From assembly GCA_903884945.1 (NCBI GenBank), contig CAISGR010000063.1:1-35802 (forward strand): 35,802 nucleotides of DNA, given 5' to 3'. Source of the DNA: an uncultured bacterium. Lineage in GTDB: Bacteria > Pseudomonadota > Alphaproteobacteria > Sphingomonadales > Sphingomonadaceae. Shown here one piece after another: positions 24,669 to 34,117 of the stretch. Under the pieces are notes generated by a model. That model saw nothing but the letters and a program-made list of their open reading frames with translations, did not search any database and was not told where the DNA came from. How positions within the stretch are numbered: position 1 is the stretch's first letter; every line of letters starts with the position of its first letter. The translations under genes and the position numbers were made by a program.

Positions 24669-27182
24669 CTAATAGATACCGCCTTCGCGTTGCAGGAAAT
24701 CATTGTCTTTTGGCGCCTCCTGGCGCTCGACCGGCTTGGCCTCCTTCGGCTTGTCGGCGTCCTCGTCATCGCGGCGCGCGGCGCGGCGCGGTTCGCTTTC
24801 GGGCTTGAACGCTTCCCAGATCACCGCAGCCTTGGGGTCGGTCGTCGGCCAGGCCCCGAACACCGGCTTCCCCGAGGCACGGTCGATCCGGACCATCCGG
24901 ATGCCCTCGGGTGCGCGGAACGGGATCTTCTCCATGCCGTCATAGGCCTTGAGCGCGAACTCCTTGAAGATCGGGGCGGCGATCGTGCCGCCCTGGGCAT
25001 AGCCGCCAAGGTTCGAGGGCGTGTCGTAGCCGATATAGACGCCGCCGATCATCTGCGGGGTGCCGCCGATGAACCACACGTCGGTCGGCCCCGAGTTGGT
25101 GCCCGTCTTGCCGAACATCGGCCGGTCTAGATCGCGCAGCACCGTCGCGGTGCCGCGCTGGATCACGCCCTCGGCGATATGGACCATCTGATAGGCGCTC
25201 ATCGCATCCACGACCTGCTTGCCGCGGGTTACGGGCCGGGGCATCGCCTTGCCGTTCCAGTCCGGCGCGTTGCACCGGTCGCACGGGCGCCAATTCTCCG
25301 GCCAGACGACCTTGCCGTGGCGATCCTGCACGAAGTCGATGAGCGTCGCCGGATGGGCGCGGCCCTGGTTGGCGAGGATGGCATAGGCATTGACCATGCG
25401 CGACACGGTCGTCTCGCCGGCGCCGAGCGCAAAGGAGAGATAGGGCGGATATTTGCCGACGCCGATGCGGTCCATCAGCGAGACGACATGCTCCATGCCG
25501 GTCTGCGACGCGGCGCGCACCGTCATCAGGTTGCGCGACTGTTCGACACCCCAGCGCATCGTGTGCGGCCCTGAGCCGCCGCCGCCGAAATTCTTGAAGC
25601 ATTTCTGCCCGAGCTTGGCGCCCTGATAGACGCAGAACGGCCCATCGATGATGATCGAGGCCGGCGTCATCCCGCCCTCCAGCGCGGCGGCGTAGACGAT
25701 CGGTTTGATCGTCGAGCCCGGCTGCCGCATCGCCTGGGTCGCACGGTTGAACGCCTGGACGCTCGAATCGAAGCCGCCCTGCATGGCGAACACCCGGCCA
25801 GTCGCTGGTTCCTCGACCACGAAGCCGCCCGAGATTTTCGGAATCGCGCGCAGGCTGAACGCGCCGCCTTCAGGGGCGACTGCCAGAATATCGCCAACCT
25901 TCAGCGCGGCGAAGGCGGTGCCGCCCTGCCCACGCACGGGCATCTGTGCGGCCCAGCGCGGCAGCATGCCGGTCTCGCCGTTAGCGAATCCGAGCGTTGC
26001 CATGTCGCCGCTGATCGCAGTGACGATCGCGGCCCGCCAATCGGCATAGTCGAGGCTGATATTGGTGTTGAGCAGCGCTGGTTGCCAGGCGTCGCCCTCG
26101 ATCGCGACGTGGCGCAGCGGGCCGCTCCAGCCGCGACCACGATCGAAGCGCAGCAGGCCGTCCCGCAAGGCGGTCTGCGCATCGGCCTGGATTTTGGTAT
26201 CGAGCGAGGTCCGTACCCATAGGCCACCGGAATAGACACTGTATGGGCCGGCCCGTTCGTCCTCGCCGAACTTGTCGATCAGCTGGCGGCGAACCTCCTC
26301 GACGAAATAGCCTGCGCCGGCGATCTCCGTTTTCGGCGTCTGTCGCGGCACCGCGCCCAGCGGCTCGGCAACGGCTGCGTCATGCTGCTGCTGGTTGATG
26401 AACTCGTTCTTGAGCATCTCGCCCAGCACATAGTTGCGCCGCTCGAGCGCCCGCTTGGTGTTGCGGAAGGGATCGTAGTTGGATGGGCCTTTGGGCAGGA
26501 TCGCGAGATAGGCCATCTGTGCCAGATCGAGCTGACTCAGCTCCTTGTTGAAATAGGCATAGCTGGCCGCCTCGACGCCGAACGCGTTCCGGCCGAGCGC
26601 GATCTGGTTGAGATACAACTCCAGGATCTGCTGCTTGGTCAGCGTGTCCTCGATCCGATAGGCGAGGATTGCCTCCTTGATCTTGCGCGTCTTCGAATAT
26701 TCATTGCCGATCAACAGGTTCTTGGCGACCTGTTGTGTGATCGTGGACCCGCCCTTGGCACGCTTGCCGGTGCCGACCTTGCTGACATAGTCGATCACCG
26801 CGCCCGCCAGGCCGGTATAATCGACGCCGTGATGCTCGAAGAAAGTCTTGTCTTCCGCCGCCAGGAAGGCCCGGACCAGCAGGGGCGGATACTCCTCGTA
26901 GCTCAGCTCGACACGGCGTTCGCGCGCATAGCTGTGGATCGGCATGCCATCCACCCCGCGGACATTGGTCGGCAGTGGAGGCTCATAGGTGCGCAACTTG
27001 TCGACCGAGGGCAGATCGCTGGCGAAGATGGACCAGAGGACCGCGTAACCGACGGCCGCCAGAACAGCGAGGACAGCGAGCACCTTGACCCACCAGCGCC
27101 CCCAGGCGCGCTCGATCAAACCACGGATTCCGTCGACTTCTCGGCGAAGGCGAAAATTCACGCTTGAGTCGGAAGTTGCCAT
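24669..27182 (-). CDS. mrcA: bifunctional penicillin-binding protein 1A
   Basis: An 837-residue class A PBP that polymerises glycan strands and cross-links peptides at the inner membrane. A cytoplasmic N terminus precedes one membrane segment (~34-54). The GT51 glycosyltransferase domain has EDKTFFEHHGVDY with catalytic Glu110, GGSTITQQVAKNLL and RKIKEAILAYRIE. The transpeptidase domain has SxxK at Ser490-Lys493 (RQPGSTIKP), an SRN motif (GVEQSRNLMT) and MFGKTGTNSG. An insertion between the domains and the CxxC pair in RPCDRCNAPDW are seen in alphaproteobacterial PBP1A. The charged tail after ~800 is low complexity. The ATG at 27182 gives MATSDSS; the frame upstream starts weakly. The neighbouring amidase fits a cell-wall cluster. 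Confidence 0.96.
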   Translation of the reverse strand: MATSDSSVNFRLRREVDGIRGLIERAWGRWWVKVLAVLAVLAAVGYAVLWSIFASDLPSVDKLRTYEPPLPTNVRGVDGMPIHSYARERRVELSYEEYPPLLVRAFLAAEDKTFFEHHGVDYTGLAGAVIDYVSKVGTGKRAKGGSTITQQVAKNLLIGNEYSKTRKIKEAILAYRIEDTLTKQQILELYLNQIALGRNAFGVEAASYAYFNKELSQLDLAQMAYLAILPKGPSNYDPFRNTKRALERRNYVLGEMLKNEFINQQQHDAAVAEPLGAVPRQTPKTEIAGAGYFVEEVRRQLIDKFGEDERAGPYSVYSGGLWVRTSLDTKIQADAQTALRDGLLRFDRGRGWSGPLRHVAIEGDAWQPALLNTNISLDYADWRAAIVTAISGDMATLGFANGETGMLPRWAAQMPVRGQGGTAFAALKVGDILAVAPEGGAFSLRAIPKISGGFVVEEPATGRVFAMQGGFDSSVQAFNRATQAMRQPGSTIKPIVYAAALEGGMTPASIIIDGPFCVYQGAKLGQKCFKNFGGGGSGPHTMRWGVEQSRNLMTVRAASQTGMEHVVSLMDRIGVGKYPPYLSFALGAGETTVSRMVNAYAILANQGRAHPATLIDFVQDRHGKVVWPENWRPCDRCNAPDWNGKAMPRPVTRGKQVVDAMSAYQMVHIAEGVIQRGTATVLRDLDRPMFGKTGTNSGPTDVWFIGGTPQMIGGVYIGYDTPSNLGGYAQGGTIAAPIFKEFALKAYDGMEKIPFRAPEGIRMVRIDRASGKPVFGAWPTTDPKAAVIWEAFKPESEPRRAARRDDEDADKPKEAKPVERQEAPKDNDFLQREGGIY

Positions 27183-27299
27183 ACAGGGCCGAGGCTCTAG
27201 CAAGATTCTCGCGGCTTGCCAGCCTCACTGCTGAGCGATCATTCGGCTGACCGCATCGCAGGGCGATCGATCGGACGGGTACGCCCGATCCCGGATTGG

Positions 27300-28556
27300 C
27301 TATCCGGTCGAAGCGAGCCGGCGCGCGAAGTGGATGTCGACCGCGCGGCGCACGCTTTCGGCGATGCGCTGGCGACCTTCGGCGGAATCGATGAAGGCGG
27401 CGTCCCTCGGATTGGAGATATAGCCCGTCTCGAACAGGATCGAAGGCATGTCGGGTGCCTTCAGCACGACCAGCGAGGCCATGCGGTGGAAATTGGCCTT
27501 TACCGGCATGAGCGGCTGGGCCTCGCGGCCGAGCAGTCGCGCGAAGCTCGCCGAGTTGTTCATCGTCTCGCGCTGGGTCAGATCGATCAGGATCGACGAG
27601 ATGTCGGCCGAGGTCGAGGCGAGATTGACGCCGGAGATGATGTCCGCCTTGTTTTCGCGGGCAGCGAGCCGCGCGGACTCCTTGTCGGAGGCGACTTCGG
27701 ACAGGGTGTAGACTGTCGCGCCGGAGGCTTCGCCACTGCCGACGCTGTCGCAATGGATCGAGATGAACAGATCGGCCTTGAGCTTGCGGGCAATGCCGTA
27801 GCGTTCCTGGAGAACGAGGAATTTATCGTCCTCGCGCGTCAGTGCAACACGAACCCGGCCGGACCGCAGCAGGTCGTCGCGGATCGCCTTGGCGATCTTC
27901 AGCGTCACGTCCTTTTCGCGACGGCCGTCGATCGGCGAGATCGCGCCGGGATCGACGCCGCCATGGCCGGCGTCGATCACGACGAGCGGCCGGCTGCTGT
28001 CGTCGCCATAGACGCGGGGAAGTGCGAGATGCCGGCTCGACGGCGGCACGGGGATGGACACTTCGTAGCGGCGCGGTTCGACCACCGCGCCCATGTTGAA
28101 GGGCGGGAGGAAACGCAGCCGGCCCTCCGCGGCGGCGCGGGCGAAGCTGGCATCGTCGACGGTGCGGAGTTCCAGCGTCAACTCGCGGCCATCGGCGCCG
28201 AACATGCCTTCGGATACGATCGCGGGCCGGGCCAGATCGAACACGATACGCGTGCCGTCGATGCCGTGATGCCCCTGCCGCACGGCGGCGACCATGCCAT
28301 GGCCGTCAACCGGTGCGCCAGGAGAGGCGCCGGCAACGTCGACGGCGATGCGGTGCGGCGACGCAAGGACGAAGCTGGAGGCATCGGCCACGCTCTGGTC
28401 GAAGCGGATCACGATCCGGTCTGCACCGATATCGACTCGTTCGACCGTCGCCGCCCAGGCAGGCGAACCGCCAAGCCAGAAGGCCAGAAGGGCAAGGATG
28501 AAGGACACGGCAGAGTAATGCCGCGCCCGTGTGGCAACGGTCCAGCGAAAAGGCAT
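27300..28556 (-). CDS. N-acetylmuramoyl-L-alanine amidase (AMIN + Amidase_3)
   Basis: A 418-residue exported amidase that cuts the bond between muramic acid and the stem peptide, mainly for daughter-cell separation. The signal peptide runs to about residue 35 (SPAWA). An AMIN domain (~37-135), which targets septal peptidoglycan, is followed by a linker and the zinc-dependent Amidase_3 domain (~188-412). Zinc and catalytic residues are visible: His198 in VVIDAGHGGVDPG, Glu214 in RREKDV, His268 in ISIHCDS and Glu376 in LFETGYISNP. A helix around residues 300-345 fits the regulatory helix of AmiB/AmiC-type enzymes, usually freed by an EnvC-like activator. It diverges from rne and precedes PBP1A by 117 bases. 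Confidence 0.94.
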   Translation of the reverse strand: MPFRWTVATRARHYSAVSFILALLAFWLGGSPAWAATVERVDIGADRIVIRFDQSVADASSFVLASPHRIAVDVAGASPGAPVDGHGMVAAVRQGHHGIDGTRIVFDLARPAIVSEGMFGADGRELTLELRTVDDASFARAAAEGRLRFLPPFNMGAVVEPRRYEVSIPVPPSSRHLALPRVYGDDSSRPLVVIDAGHGGVDPGAISPIDGRREKDVTLKIAKAIRDDLLRSGRVRVALTREDDKFLVLQERYGIARKLKADLFISIHCDSVGSGEASGATVYTLSEVASDKESARLAARENKADIISGVNLASTSADISSILIDLTQRETMNNSASFARLLGREAQPLMPVKANFHRMASLVVLKAPDMPSILFETGYISNPRDAAFIDSAEGRQRIAESVRRAVDIHFARRLASTG

Positions 28557-29079
28557 GGGCGGGGGGTCCCATTTTCGTCATTGCGGCTGGCGGGAATGTG
28601 ACACGACCGCCAGCCTGTTTTCGATTACGGAATTGGGCTTAAGTGTCCGCCCCTTCCAACAGGGTGAAGCGACGGGGTTAACGGGCCGTTCGGCATGAAA
28701 TTGCCGGCAAGGCGGCAGAAACGTGCCGGTTGCTGCGTGGCGATTGGAATGCTACGCATGAAATTGCACCGGCAAGCGTCTCATCTGGCGCCTTGACCGG
28801 TCCAACGACCGCGCCGGCCTTCGCCGGAGGCGGATCTTCAGGTTGACGTTCGCATGATGCATTTCCCTTGTCCCTCGCACCGCCCGGTTTACGCCGGCGG
28901 GTCCGCGAGCGCGCAGGGTGCCCAGGGCCAGATGCCGGGGCGTGGATCGCGAGCAGAGGCATTTTTCGAAACCACAAGCGGCACGGACAAGGGCGGCAAT
29001 TCCGCCACCACGGCGCCGCATCACAATCGCGCGCGGCGGATGCCGCCAGGCCCCGGACCGCGCGCCCGGAGAATATTAC
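28557..29079. promoter_or_regulatory. 0.5-kb divergent control region / probable long rne leader
   Basis: No protein gene is recognised in this 523-base gap between the amidase and rne. It contains an 8-bp inverted repeat (28586-28614), a perfect AACGG-G-CCGTT palindrome (28680-28690), and an imperfect direct repeat of GCATGAAATTG...CCGGCAAG (28693-28711 and 28756-28776), both inside a 33-codon open frame starting at 28695. A hairpin CCGGC/GCCGG is near 28823, and a possible -35 TTGACG at 28842. RNase E is autoregulated through its 5' leader in E. coli; a similar role here is inference. Confidence 0.4.
28586..28614. promoter_or_regulatory. 8-bp inverted repeat upstream of the amidase
   Basis: GCTGGCGG (28586-28593) and CCGCCAGC (28607-28614) form a perfect dyad with 13 bases between, 30 bases before the amidase start. 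It may be an operator or a hairpin in the amidase leader. On the plus strand a TTTT follows, but there is no gene upstream to terminate. Confidence 0.4.
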
Positions 29080-31818
29080 ATGACCATGCGTATGCTGATC
29101 GACGCACGCCACCGGGAAGAAACCCGGGTGGCTGTCGTCAAAGGGAACCGGATCGAGGAGTTTGATTTCGAGTCCGCCGAGCGCAAGCAGCTCAAGGGCA
29201 ATATCTATCTAGCCAAGGTTACCCGGGTCGAGCCGTCGCTGCAGGCGGCGTTCATCGATTACGGCGGCAACCGTCACGGCTTTCTCGCTTTTTCCGAAAT
29301 CCATCCCGATTACTACCAGATCCCGAAGGAGGATCGCGAGGCGCTGCTGCGCGAGGAGGCCGAGCACGCCGCCGAGGAAGCCGCCCTGCGCGCGCAGCAG
29401 GACGCCGAGGAAGAACTGCACGGCGACGAGCATGACGATCACGAGGATGGTTTCGAGCCCGATGAGGAATCGGTTGAGCGTTTCGAGGATGATGGCGGTG
29501 CCGATCCGGAAGTAGCCGGCGAGCAGGAAAGCCGCGGCCGTGGCCGGCGCAAGCGTGGCGGTTCGGACGACGCAGTCGACGACCTGCGCGAGCGTCGCAT
29601 GAACCTCCGCCGCCGCTACAAGATTCAGGACGTGATCCGCCGGCGCCAGGTGTTGCTGGTCCAGGTCGTCAAGGAGGAGCGCGGCAACAAGGGGGCGGCG
29701 CTCACCACCTATCTGTCGCTGGCCGGCCGCTATTGCGTGCTGATGCCCAACACCTCGCATGGCGGCGGGATCAGCCGGAAGATCTCGAATGCGGGCGATC
29801 GCAAGCGCCTGAAGTCGATCATGGCGGATCTCAAGCTGCCGCCGTCGATGGGCTGCATCGTTCGCACCGCGGGCCTGCAGCGCACCAAGGTCGAGATCAA
29901 GCGCGACTTCGATTATCTGGCGCGGCTGTGGGACGGCATTCGCGAGACCACGCTGTCTTCGTCGGCACCGGCCCTCGTCTATGGCGACAGCGATCTCATC
30001 AAGCGCGCGATTCGCGACATCTACAATCGTGACATCGACGAGGTGATCGTCGAGGGCGAGGAAGGCTATCGCCAGGCGAAGGAGTTCATGAAGCTCCTGA
30101 TGCCGAGCCATGCCCGCAAGGTGAAGCACTATTCCGATCCGGTGCCGCTGTTCCAGCGTAGCCATGTCGAGGATCAGCTTGCCGCGATGTATCACCCCGT
30201 CGTCCAGCTCAAATCGGGTGGCTATCTGGTGATCAACCCGACCGAGGCGCTTGTCTCGATCGACATCAACTCGGGCCGGTCCACGCGCGAGCATAATATC
30301 GAGCAGACCGCGACCGCGACGAACCTCGAGGCCGCAGCGGAAATCGCGCGTCAGCTGCGGCTGCGCGACATGGCTGGGCTCGTCGTCATCGACTTCATCG
30401 ACATGGACAACGGATCCAACGTCCGGAAGGTCGAGAAGGCGATGAAGGAGGCGCTCAAGAACGATCGCGCCCGCATCCAGGTCGGCCGTATCTCCAGTTT
30501 TGGCCTGATGGAAATGAGCCGCCAGCGCCTGCGTACCGGGGTGCTCGAGGCATCGACCCGCCAGTGCCCGCATTGCGAGGGTACCGGGCTCGTTCGGACC
30601 GCATCGTCGGCCGGACTGTCCGCACTGCGTCTGATCGAGGACGAGGCCGCGCGCGGTCGCGGGTCGATCCTCACGCTGCGAGCGAGCATGGAAGCTGCCT
30701 TCTACCTGCTTAATCGCAAGCGCGGCGAACTGGCCGAGATCGAGGATCGCTACGCTGTCTCGGTCGAGGTGACGCCGGATGGCGAGCAGGAAGGCGCGCG
30801 CATGTCGGTCGAGGTCTCCGGACCGCCGCCGGCGCACGCGCCGCGCTTCGAGGCGCCGATCGAGGAATTCGACGAGGATCTACCCGAGGAAATCGAGGAC
30901 GAGATCGAGGAAGTCGAGGACGAGGAGCAGGTCGAGGAGGCGCGCGCGCCCCGCGAGCCGAGAGAACCGCGCGAGCGTGCCGAGCGTGGGGCCGATGACG
31001 AGGGCGGGTCGCGCCGTCGCCGCCGCCGTCGCGGACGTCGCGGCCGCAATCGTCCCGAGGGCGAGGAGGGTGCGCCCGAGAACGCCGACACTGCCGAAGG
31101 TGCCGAGGGTGAGGAAGCCGAGGCGGATGCCGATGGTGCCGTCGAAGGTGAGTCCGAGTTCGCCGGCGAGCAGCCGGTGGCGGGCGAAGGTGGCGAAGGC
31201 CGTCGTCGTCGCGGGCGCCGCGGTCGTCGCGGTGGCCGTCGCGGCGAGGGCGATCGTGCCGAAGGCGGCGATAACGTCCCGGTCGAGGCCGTGGACGGAG
31301 ACGTGGTTGTCGAAACGCCGGTAACCGAAGAAGCGCCGCAGCCAGAAGCCGAGGCTGAAGCACCCAAAAAGGGGCGCCGTCGTCCGCGGGCGCGCAAGGC
31401 TGATGACGTCGCTACGCCTGAGCCCGTCGTTGCTGAAGCACCGGTGGAAGCGGTTCCGGCTGAAGCCGAGGCCGAGGCTGCACCGGCGAAGCCCAAGCGT
31501 GCCCGCCGGTCCAAGGCCGCAGCGGCGGAAGCCGAAGCGATCGTCGTGCCCCCCGAGCCGGAAGCAGTCGCTGCTCCCGAACCGGTAGCCGAAGAGCCAG
31601 CCGCCAAGCCGAAGCGCCCGCGCCGTGCCAAGGCGGCCGCGCCAGTGGCCGAGACAGTGGCAGAACCGGTGGCGGTCGAGGCTGAAGCACCGGCCATCCC
31701 GCTTGACGGAGACGGCGCGGCACCCGCGGATGAGGCGGCGAGTGGCGAGATCGACCCGGATCCGGGTGAGGCTGGATCGCCGCGCCGGGGATGGTGGCAG
31801 CGAACCTTCGGACAATGA
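29080..31818 (+). CDS. rne: ribonuclease E
   Basis: A 912-residue endoribonuclease, scaffold of the RNA degradosome. The S1 domain is split by an acidic, charged insertion (residues ~90-180) typical of alphaproteobacteria. Catalytic aspartates are Asp395 (VSIDINSGR) and Asp438 (VVIDFIDMD), 43 residues apart as D303/D346 in E. coli; the zinc-link CPHC is at 496-499. The C-terminal ~330 residues are disordered: an acidic block, arginine-rich runs (RRRRRRRGRRGRN), then Ala/Glu/Pro-rich repeats. The protein ends GWWQRTFGQ; a GWW tail binds PNPase in Caulobacter. GGAGA is seven bases before the ATG at 29080; upstream in-frame starts read as leader. A strong terminator follows. Confidence 0.96.
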   Translation: MTMRMLIDARHREETRVAVVKGNRIEEFDFESAERKQLKGNIYLAKVTRVEPSLQAAFIDYGGNRHGFLAFSEIHPDYYQIPKEDREALLREEAEHAAEEAALRAQQDAEEELHGDEHDDHEDGFEPDEESVERFEDDGGADPEVAGEQESRGRGRRKRGGSDDAVDDLRERRMNLRRRYKIQDVIRRRQVLLVQVVKEERGNKGAALTTYLSLAGRYCVLMPNTSHGGGISRKISNAGDRKRLKSIMADLKLPPSMGCIVRTAGLQRTKVEIKRDFDYLARLWDGIRETTLSSSAPALVYGDSDLIKRAIRDIYNRDIDEVIVEGEEGYRQAKEFMKLLMPSHARKVKHYSDPVPLFQRSHVEDQLAAMYHPVVQLKSGGYLVINPTEALVSIDINSGRSTREHNIEQTATATNLEAAAEIARQLRLRDMAGLVVIDFIDMDNGSNVRKVEKAMKEALKNDRARIQVGRISSFGLMEMSRQRLRTGVLEASTRQCPHCEGTGLVRTASSAGLSALRLIEDEAARGRGSILTLRASMEAAFYLLNRKRGELAEIEDRYAVSVEVTPDGEQEGARMSVEVSGPPPAHAPRFEAPIEEFDEDLPEEIEDEIEEVEDEEQVEEARAPREPREPRERAERGADDEGGSRRRRRRRGRRGRNRPEGEEGAPENADTAEGAEGEEAEADADGAVEGESEFAGEQPVAGEGGEGRRRRGRRGRRGGRRGEGDRAEGGDNVPVEAVDGDVVVETPVTEEAPQPEAEAEAPKKGRRRPRARKADDVATPEPVVAEAPVEAVPAEAEAEAAPAKPKRARRSKAAAAEAEAIVVPPEPEAVAAPEPVAEEPAAKPKRPRRAKAAAPVAETVAEPVAVEAEAPAIPLDGDGAAPADEAASGEIDPDPGEAGSPRRGWWQRTFGQ

Positions 31819-31825
31819 TCGATGC

Positions 31826-31859
31826 AAGGGGCGGGGGAACGAAAGTTCCTCCGCCCTTT
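31826..31859 (+). terminator. rne terminator
   Basis: A 15-bp stem (31826-31840 with 31845-31859, two G-T pairs) closes a GAAA tetraloop eight bases after the rne stop codon and ends in CCCTTTGATTT. A very strong intrinsic terminator, separating rne from the protease gene. Confidence 0.85.
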
Positions 31860-31960
31860 GATTTCCACCCACCCGTCTTCACCGATCATTCAGCCGGTTG
31901 CCGGCACGACTCCGGGCCACTCCAATTGCCTGTCAGGGATTTCTCGGCGATATGTTGGCC

Positions 31961-33313
31961 ATGAAGCGGCTCATCGCGGCATTCGCGGCCTCCATCCTTC
32001 TCTGGGCACAGCCAGCCGCCGCGCAATCGATCCTGCGCGACGCCGAAACCGAGTCGCTGTTCAGCGACATGTCGCGGCCCATGATTCTCGCCGCCGGTCT
32101 TTCGCCCAACACCGTCAAGGTGGTTCTGATCAACGACGATTCGATCAATGCTTTCGTCGTCGGCGGACAGACCGTCTATATTCATTCCGGACTGATCCAT
32201 GCCGCGGACAATGTGAACCAGGTGCAGGGCGTGATTGCCCATGAGCTCGGTCATATCGCCGACGGTCATGTAGTGCTGCAGAGCGAAGGTGTCCGACCCG
32301 CGATCGGGATCACGCTGCTCAGCATGGTGATCGGCATTGCGGCGATCGCGGCGGGCGCCGGCGATGCCGGTGCCGGGATTCTGGCCGCCGGCCAGACCGC
32401 CGCGCAGGGCAAGTTCCTCGCCTTTACCCGGGTGCAGGAGGCGACCGCTGACGCGACGGGGGCGAAATTCCTGCGCGAGTCGGGCGTGAGCGGGCGCGGC
32501 CTCCTGACCTTCTTCAAGAAGCTGCAGAGCGAGGAATATGCCTATGGCCTCGCCAATATCGACCCCTATGCCCAGAGCCACCCGCTCAGTGGTGACCGCA
32601 TCGCGAACCTGACCGCGGACGTGATGGCGTCACCGTCGTTCAACAACCCGACCGATCCCGCGCTTGAGGATCGCTTCAAGCGGGTGAAGGCAAAGCTTGA
32701 AGGCTATGTGGCTGATTACAAGCAGACGCTGAACGACTTTCCCGAGACCGACCGTTCCATCTATGCGCATTATGCCCGTGCCTATGCATGGCACAAGGCC
32801 GGTTACCCCGACAGGGCCGATGCGGAGGCGGAGGCCCTCGTGAAGGCATTGCCGCACGACCCCTATTTCCTTGAGATCAAGGGCCAGATCCTGCTCGAGG
32901 CGGGGCGGCCGCGCGATGCGCTTGCGCCCCTGCGCGAAGCCACGGAGCTTTCGCGCAATGCCCCCCTGATCGCGACGACTTTCGGCCACGCGCTGATCGC
33001 GACCGAGGACAAGGCGAACCTGCCTGAAGCCGTTCGTGTCCTGCGTCAGGCAGTCGCGCGTGACGACGAGAACCCGTTCGCCTGGTATCAGCTAGGCACT
33101 GCCTATTCGCAGATGGGAGACGAACCGCGCGCGTTGCTCGCGACCGCGGAACAGGCCAGTATGACCGGTGATGTCCGCACGGCGGCCTATAGCGCGCGCG
33201 GGGCGCTGCAAGGGCTACCGCCCAACAGCAGCGACTGGATCCGCGCGCAGGACATCGCGATGACCGCGCAAAATGAAATCGACGACAACCCGAAAAAGTA
33301 CAAGCGCCGATGA
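31961..33313 (+). CDS. BepA-like periplasmic M48 metalloprotease with TPR repeats
   Basis: A 450-residue exported zinc protease. The signal peptide ends at PAAA (residue ~21). The M48 domain has HELGH (His94, Glu95, His98) and the third zinc ligand Glu160 in QEATAD. Residues ~115-150 are hydrophobic and glycine/alanine rich, corresponding to the active-site loop region of the family. The C-terminal half (~255-440) carries TPR-like helices (YARAYAWHKAGYPDRADAEAEAL, AWYQLGTAYSQMGDEPRALLA). BepA in E. coli checks outer-membrane protein assembly, especially LptD. The ATG at 31961 is used; ATG 31952 is in frame and equally possible, as neither has a strong Shine-Dalgarno. The gene overlaps the DsbA-family gene by four bases. 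Confidence 0.92.
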   Translation: MKRLIAAFAASILLWAQPAAAQSILRDAETESLFSDMSRPMILAAGLSPNTVKVVLINDDSINAFVVGGQTVYIHSGLIHAADNVNQVQGVIAHELGHIADGHVVLQSEGVRPAIGITLLSMVIGIAAIAAGAGDAGAGILAAGQTAAQGKFLAFTRVQEATADATGAKFLRESGVSGRGLLTFFKKLQSEEYAYGLANIDPYAQSHPLSGDRIANLTADVMASPSFNNPTDPALEDRFKRVKAKLEGYVADYKQTLNDFPETDRSIYAHYARAYAWHKAGYPDRADAEAEALVKALPHDPYFLEIKGQILLEAGRPRDALAPLREATELSRNAPLIATTFGHALIATEDKANLPEAVRVLRQAVARDDENPFAWYQLGTAYSQMGDEPRALLATAEQASMTGDVRTAAYSARGALQGLPPNSSDWIRAQDIAMTAQNEIDDNPKKYKRR

Positions 33314-34077
33314 TCGACCGCCTTTCGAAGAACCCGCTGGCGCTCGCGGCGCTGGCGCTGGTCGCCGCGCTGGTTGGTGCAGGCGCGTTCTGGCTGTTCC
33401 AGCGCGCGGTGCCGGGAGCACTCGCCGATACTGACCGGGCGCGGGTCGTCGCCGTGGTCCGCGATTATATCCTCGACCATCCCGAGATCCTGCTCGAAGC
33501 GCAGCAGAAGCTGCAGGAGCGCCAGGTCGCGGCGCAGCAGAGCGAAGCGGGCAAGGTGGTTGCCGCCAATGCCGGCGCGATCCTGGAGCCGTTCGGTAGC
33601 GCATGGGCCGGCAATCCGAAGGGGGACGTAACCGCGGTCGAATATTTCGACTATAATTGCGGCTATTGTCGCGCGAGCCTGCCCGCCATCGCCCAGCTGA
33701 TCGCAAGCGATCCCAAGGTGAAGGTGGTATTCCGCGAGCTGCCGATCCTCAGCGACGAGAGCATGGTCGCCGCGAAACTCAGCCTTGCTGCCGCCGATCA
33801 GGGCAAATTCAAGGTATTCCACGATGCCCTCTACGCCGGAGGGCGGCTGACGCCGGCCAGTATCGCCGCTGCGGCCAGGGCGGCAAAGCTCGACATGGCC
33901 AGGGCGAATGCATTCGCACCGCGCGCCCAGGCGGAGATCGCGACCAACCTCGAACTCGCCCGCAAGATGGGCCTGACGGGAACGCCGAGCTGGGTGATCG
34001 GGGACCGGGTCGTCTCCAGCGCGCTACCGCTGGAGGAATTGCAGAAGGCGGTCGCAGCGGCGCGCACCAAGGGTTGA
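33310..34077 (+). CDS. DsbA-family thiol:disulfide oxidoreductase
   Basis: A 255-residue membrane-anchored or secreted protein with a hydrophobic N-terminal segment (residues ~9-30) and a thioredoxin fold of the DsbA/Com1 type. The active site is CGYC (Cys117-Cys120) within VEYFDYNCGYC, and the cis-proline loop is GTPSWVIG. A helical extension before the fold (VVRDYILDHPEILLEAQQKL) is usual in the Com1-like/ScsC group, where it can mediate oligomerisation. The ATG overlaps the protease stop as ATGA, so both are made together; a periplasmic folding and quality-control pair is a natural reading. Whether it oxidises or isomerises disulfides is not evident. Confidence 0.93.
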   Translation: MIDRLSKNPLALAALALVAALVGAGAFWLFQRAVPGALADTDRARVVAVVRDYILDHPEILLEAQQKLQERQVAAQQSEAGKVVAANAGAILEPFGSAWAGNPKGDVTAVEYFDYNCGYCRASLPAIAQLIASDPKVKVVFRELPILSDESMVAAKLSLAAADQGKFKVFHDALYAGGRLTPASIAAAARAAKLDMARANAFAPRAQAEIATNLELARKMGLTGTPSWVIGDRVVSSALPLEELQKAVAAARTKG

Positions 34078-34117
34078 TCGCAGCGCGGGTTGTTCCGGCC
34101 CGATGGCGTTCCTACCT

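Noticed and set aside
28918..29079. N-terminal extension of RNase E
   Set aside because: The upstream codons are Arg/Gly-rich noise; the conserved start MTMRMLIDAR with GGAGA before it marks 29080.
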